The position numbers and the translations under genes were made by a program. Below, in pieces: positions 6,333 through 8,921 of a stretch of 8,921 bases of DNA; the stretch's first letter is position 1, and each line of letters starts with the position of its first letter. The stretch comes from Spirochaetales bacterium (GTDB lineage: Bacteria; Spirochaetota; Spirochaetia; DSM-27196; SLST01). The stretch covers positions 1-8,921 of the forward strand of contig DAOWMR010000093.1 in NCBI GenBank assembly GCA_030642995.1, in the 5' to 3' direction. A model generated the notes under the pieces. It was not told the origin of the DNA. It saw nothing but the letters and a program-made list of their open reading frames with translations, and searched no databases.

Positions 6333-7345
6333 GTGACACTGCGAGGATCGCAGCGAGCGATGCCGGTACGGCCGCCAAACCCCGGTCCCGGGTGCTGGTG
6401 TTCGGCGAGGCGCTGTGGGATCTGCTCCCGTCGGGACCGGTACTCGGCGGAGCGCCTCTCAATTTCGCCTATCGGCTGGGGAGCCTTGGCGTTCCGACTC
6501 GGTTCGTCTCCCAGGTGGGCAGTGACGATCTCGGAGACAGGACGCTTGCGGGGATGCGAGCGCTCGGGATGGACACATCTCTTGTGTCCCGGACCGACGG
6601 CCTTCCTACGGCAACGGTGATCGTGGAGTTGGACGAGGAGCGGAACCCCAGCTACACGATCGTCGAAGGCGTTGCCTACGACGCCGTGCCGTGGTCCGAG
6701 GCGCTCGCGGCAGCCGTCGGTGAGTCCGACATCCTCTGCTTCGGGACTCTTGCTCAACGAGACCCCAGATCACGGAGCACGCTCAGACGGCTGGTGGATG
6801 CCTTCACCGGCCGGACGGTGCTCGTGGACATCAATCTCCGGCCACGGTGCTATACCGAGGAAACCATACGGTGGTCGTTGGAGCACGGCACTATCGCGAA
6901 GCTCAACGACGAGGAACTCGGCGTGCTCGCTGATATCTACTCCCTGCGAGGCGACGACCTCATCGGTCTCGCGGAGCAACTGCGATTGGCGGCGAAACTG
7001 GACACGGTCGTCGTGACCATGGGGGGGAACGGGGCGTTGGCGATCGCTGGTCCCCAGCCGGGCACCGATGGTTCGGAGCCGGTGATCGTCCCGGGGTTTG
7101 TGGTGCAGGTCGAAGATCCGTGCGGAGCGGGAGACGCCTTTGCCGGTGCATTCATGGCTTCCATGGTGAGCGGATTGCCACTCGAAACGGCAATCACCCG
7201 GGCCAATGCACTCGGTGCACTTGTCGCCACGCAACCGGGTGCCACGCAGAAGGTGACCGAAGAAGAGATGATCCGGCTCATGGCCGAGGGCCGGCGCGCC
7301 GAGGTCGGGGTGCGAGAATTGAAGATCAACAGGAGAGAGAGATGA
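6329..7345 (+). CDS. PfkB-family carbohydrate kinase, fructokinase-like
   Basis: A 338-residue ATP-dependent sugar kinase, expected to phosphorylate a keto sugar in the cytoplasm. The GTG start overlaps the transketolase stop in a GTGA arrangement, with GGTGGAG 8 nt upstream. A longer frame opens at 6191, but it lies inside the transketolase gene and adds no family sequence. After a loose 20-residue leader come VLVFGEALWDLLP at 22-34, the substrate loop GGAPLNFAYRLGSLG at 40-54, DINLRPRCYTEE at 167-178, KLNDEE at 191-196, and the PfkB signature DPCGAGDAFAGAF at 263-275 with catalytic base D269 and anion-hole GAGD. The GGAPLN loop and the NLRPRCY stretch are most like fructokinases. The usual D-T-x-GAGD is D-P-C-GAGD, a minor variant. 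A short extension after EEEMIRLMAEG reaches into the next gene. Fructose, xylulose or a related ketose are possible substrates; the specificity is inferred only. Confidence 0.88.
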   Translation: MSDTARIAASDAGTAAKPRSRVLVFGEALWDLLPSGPVLGGAPLNFAYRLGSLGVPTRFVSQVGSDDLGDRTLAGMRALGMDTSLVSRTDGLPTATVIVELDEERNPSYTIVEGVAYDAVPWSEALAAAVGESDILCFGTLAQRDPRSRSTLRRLVDAFTGRTVLVDINLRPRCYTEETIRWSLEHGTIAKLNDEELGVLADIYSLRGDDLIGLAEQLRLAAKLDTVVVTMGGNGALAIAGPQPGTDGSEPVIVPGFVVQVEDPCGAGDAFAGAFMASMVSGLPLETAITRANALGALVATQPGATQKVTEEEMIRLMAEGRRAEVGVRELKINRRER

Positions 7346-8343
7346 AAAAGCTGAAAATTTCTATGGGCATCTGGGGCATCAACAATCTTCCGGACAGATT
7401 CAACACTCGGGGATTCAAGGACGACATTCCGGTCCTGGACCGGATTCGGCTGGTGGGTGAGACCGAGGGGATAGACGGCTTTGAGCTTCATCTCCCTACC
7501 GAGATCACGACGGAGACGGAGGCCGATGTTCGTCGGGTGATGGACGACTACAACCTCTCCATGGTGCAACTCTGTGGTCATACGTGGACCGAACGTCAGT
7601 TCGTGAACGGCGCCCTGGCCGATCACGACCCCGCGATTCGGGCGGCTGCGGTGGATCGGGTGAAGGAGGCGCTGGACATGGGCGCGCGCTTCAACGTCCC
7701 GATCAGCGTGCTCTGGCCGGCGACGGACGGCAGCGACTTCCCACTCCAGTCCGACTACTTCGCCCTCTACGACTACTACGTGGAGAGCGTCCGGCGGATC
7801 ATGGATTACCTGCACGCCAACAACTACGCAACCAGGGTCTGCCTGGAGCCGAAGCCGTTTGAACCGCGCAGTCACATCCTCTACGGCACGACCGGACAGG
7901 CGCTCTCACTGGCACTGGAGATCAATGATCCCAATTTCGGCATCAACCTGGACGTTGGCCACGCGATGATTGCAGGCGAGGTGTTGGAGGATCAGTTTTC
8001 GCTCGTGCTCCGGGCAAAGAAGCTCTTTCACACCCACTTTGACGACAACGACCAGCAGGCGGATATCGATCTCCCGCCGGGCACCGTGAACTTCATCCGG
8101 CTCGTGCAGTGTATGTATGTCCTGGACCAGGCGGGATACGATGGCTGGTACGGCCTTGATCTCTTTCCGTACCGGGATGACCCGGTGAAGTTCATGAAGC
8201 TCAGCGTGAAGAATCTCCGTCTGGCCCAGTCGGTGGTTGAGCTCTTGAACGAGCGTGGCCTGGCGGAAATGCGGCGGCAATCCGGCGTGGGCCCGGAGAT
8301 TTCAGAACTCACGATGGCCTGCATTCGCGACGCAAAGGAGTAG
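7342..8343 (+). CDS. Divergent xylose-isomerase-like TIM-barrel sugar isomerase
   Basis: A 333-residue probable aldose-ketose isomerase. The ATG start overlaps the kinase stop (ATGA) with AGGAG 6 nt upstream. By recalled comparison with actinobacterial-type xylose isomerases, the segment order matches: FELH with H50 at the place of the catalytic His; QFVNGALADHDPAIR at about 86-100; VLWPATDG with W125; CLEPKPFEPR at 167-176 (metal ligand E169, catalytic K171); FGINLDVGHAMIAGE at 199-213; KLFHTHFDDND at 227-237; QADIDLPPG at 239-247 (D241, D243); and GYDGWYGLDLFPYR at 265-278 (D273). Two metal positions appear changed: the bridging Glu is D204 and one Asp is H232. The Asp partner of the catalytic His is replaced by T53. 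It is also shorter than most xylose isomerases (about 390). Annotation pipelines may call it a sugar phosphate isomerase/epimerase. The superfamily is firm; the substrate is unknown. Confidence 0.82.
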   Translation: MKKLKISMGIWGINNLPDRFNTRGFKDDIPVLDRIRLVGETEGIDGFELHLPTEITTETEADVRRVMDDYNLSMVQLCGHTWTERQFVNGALADHDPAIRAAAVDRVKEALDMGARFNVPISVLWPATDGSDFPLQSDYFALYDYYVESVRRIMDYLHANNYATRVCLEPKPFEPRSHILYGTTGQALSLALEINDPNFGINLDVGHAMIAGEVLEDQFSLVLRAKKLFHTHFDDNDQQADIDLPPGTVNFIRLVQCMYVLDQAGYDGWYGLDLFPYRDDPVKFMKLSVKNLRLAQSVVELLNERGLAEMRRQSGVGPEISELTMACIRDAKE

Positions 8344-8351
8344 GGGTCGTC

Positions 8352-8921
8352 ATGATATCCAAACAGCTTGCAGCTCGGGAAACAGAGGGAAACCCAATCC
8401 GCGTGGCATCGGTGGGGTCCGGTTGGATGGGGACGGGGTTCCTTGCGGCCGTCCGTCACGTTCGGGGGATGGAGATCGCGATTCTCGTTGATGATGACGT
8501 GGAGCAGGCGGCCGAGGCATTGCGAACGTTCGGAGGTGTCGCTTCCGAACGCATCGTGACGACCGATTCCCCAGGCAAGGCGCAGGACGCCCTCGTCCAT
8601 GGCAGAGTCATCGTCACGCCGTCGTTGGAACTCGCCGTTGCCATGAACGGGATTGATGTCTTCACCGACGTGACACCCTCGCCGGCTTCCGGGGCGGCAA
8701 CCGCGCTTGCCGCAATCGATGCGGGCCGGGACGTGGTCTTGATCAACATCGAGGCCGACGTGACGGTTGGCGCGGAGCTCAAAAACAGGGCGCGTGAAAC
8801 CGGTGTGCTCTACAGCGTTTCTTCCGGTGATGAACCGGGGTGCCTCATGGAACTCTGGGACTTCGTGACGAGTCTGGGTTACACGCCCATGGTCATCGGC
8901 AAGGGCAAGAACAATCCGCTG
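8352..8921 (+). CDS. NAD(P)-binding homoserine-dehydrogenase-like oxidoreductase, SAF-domain family (5' part only)
   Basis: The first 190 residues are present; the gene runs off the window. The ATG is 8 nt after the isomerase stop, with AAGGAG at 8335-8340 overlapping the end of that gene, so it belongs to the same operon. After a 15-residue leader there is a Rossmann start, IRVASVGSGWMGTGF at 16-30 (G22-S-G-W-M-G27), with an acidic strand end at ILVDDD (44-49) of the NAD type. Further family marks are FTDVTPSP at 104-111, NIEADVTVG at 132-140, SSGDEPG at 157-163 and GKGKNNPL at 183-190. This combination is typical of a roughly 430-residue family annotated as homoserine dehydrogenase with a C-terminal SAF domain, often found beside sugar-catabolism genes. 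It is probably not a true homoserine dehydrogenase. It may oxidise or reduce a sugar-derived intermediate; the reaction is unassigned. The SAF domain itself lies outside the window and is only expected. Confidence 0.75.
   Translation, partial: MISKQLAARETEGNPIRVASVGSGWMGTGFLAAVRHVRGMEIAILVDDDVEQAAEALRTFGGVASERIVTTDSPGKAQDALVHGRVIVTPSLELAVAMNGIDVFTDVTPSPASGAATALAAIDAGRDVVLINIEADVTVGAELKNRARETGVLYSVSSGDEPGCLMELWDFVTSLGYTPMVIGKGKNNPL

Noticed and set aside
7120..7341. Upstream start for the isomerase adding 74 residues
   Set aside because: The extra sequence is the kinase gene read in another frame; ATG at 7342 with AGGAG fits the family start.
6937..7875. 312-codon open frame on the minus strand
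   Set aside because: It spans the antisense of two real genes with intact conserved motifs and has low-complexity composition.

Overview
The window is about 60% G+C and densely packed. It comes from a bacterium that is probably diderm: the substrate-binding protein of the ABC transporter has a cleavable signal peptide ending in an Ala-x-Ala type site and no lipobox cysteine. Ribosome binding sites are strong (AGGAGG-like), and GTG and TTG starts are common. A high-GC spirochaete would fit the general protein style, but nothing here proves the phylum. No tRNA, rRNA, CRISPR array, insertion sequence or phage gene was seen.

Left part (1-3527). The first 74 bases are the last codons of a gene that looks like the C-terminal end of a sensor histidine kinase. 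After a leader containing a perfect 9-bp inverted repeat and a -10-like box comes a three-gene transporter in the order phnD, phnC, phnE. A very strong intrinsic terminator lies between phnD and phnC, probably so that the binding protein is made in excess. phnC and phnE overlap by 8 nt. The transporter belongs to the phosphonate/phosphite/phosphate family. No C-P lyase or phosphonatase gene is present, so the ligand is open. The permease is almost twice the usual length: it carries two extra N-terminal membrane segments and an inserted extracytoplasmic domain that looks Ig/TIG-like.

Middle (3528-4310). A convergent gap with three small stem-loops is followed by arfB on the minus strand, which encodes a stop-codon-independent ribosome-rescue hydrolase. 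The divergent gap between arfB and the next operon holds copies of ATGAGT in both orientations and a candidate -35 box with a palindrome just downstream of it.

Right part (4311-8921). A tightly coupled catabolic operon contains a full-length transketolase, a PfkB-family (fructokinase-like) sugar kinase with a 4-nt overlap, a divergent xylose-isomerase-like TIM-barrel protein with a 4-nt overlap, and, 8 nt later, a truncated NAD(P)-binding dehydrogenase of the homoserine-dehydrogenase-like family that usually carries a C-terminal SAF domain. Aldose-to-ketose isomerisation, ketose phosphorylation and transketolase cleavage make a sensible three-step route for a pentose, a hexose or a branched sugar such as apiose. 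The dehydrogenase would be an additional step. The exact substrate cannot be read from this window. The isomerase keeps the overall xylose-isomerase motif pattern but appears to have two altered metal ligands, which makes this operon the most promising place to look for undescribed sugar chemistry.
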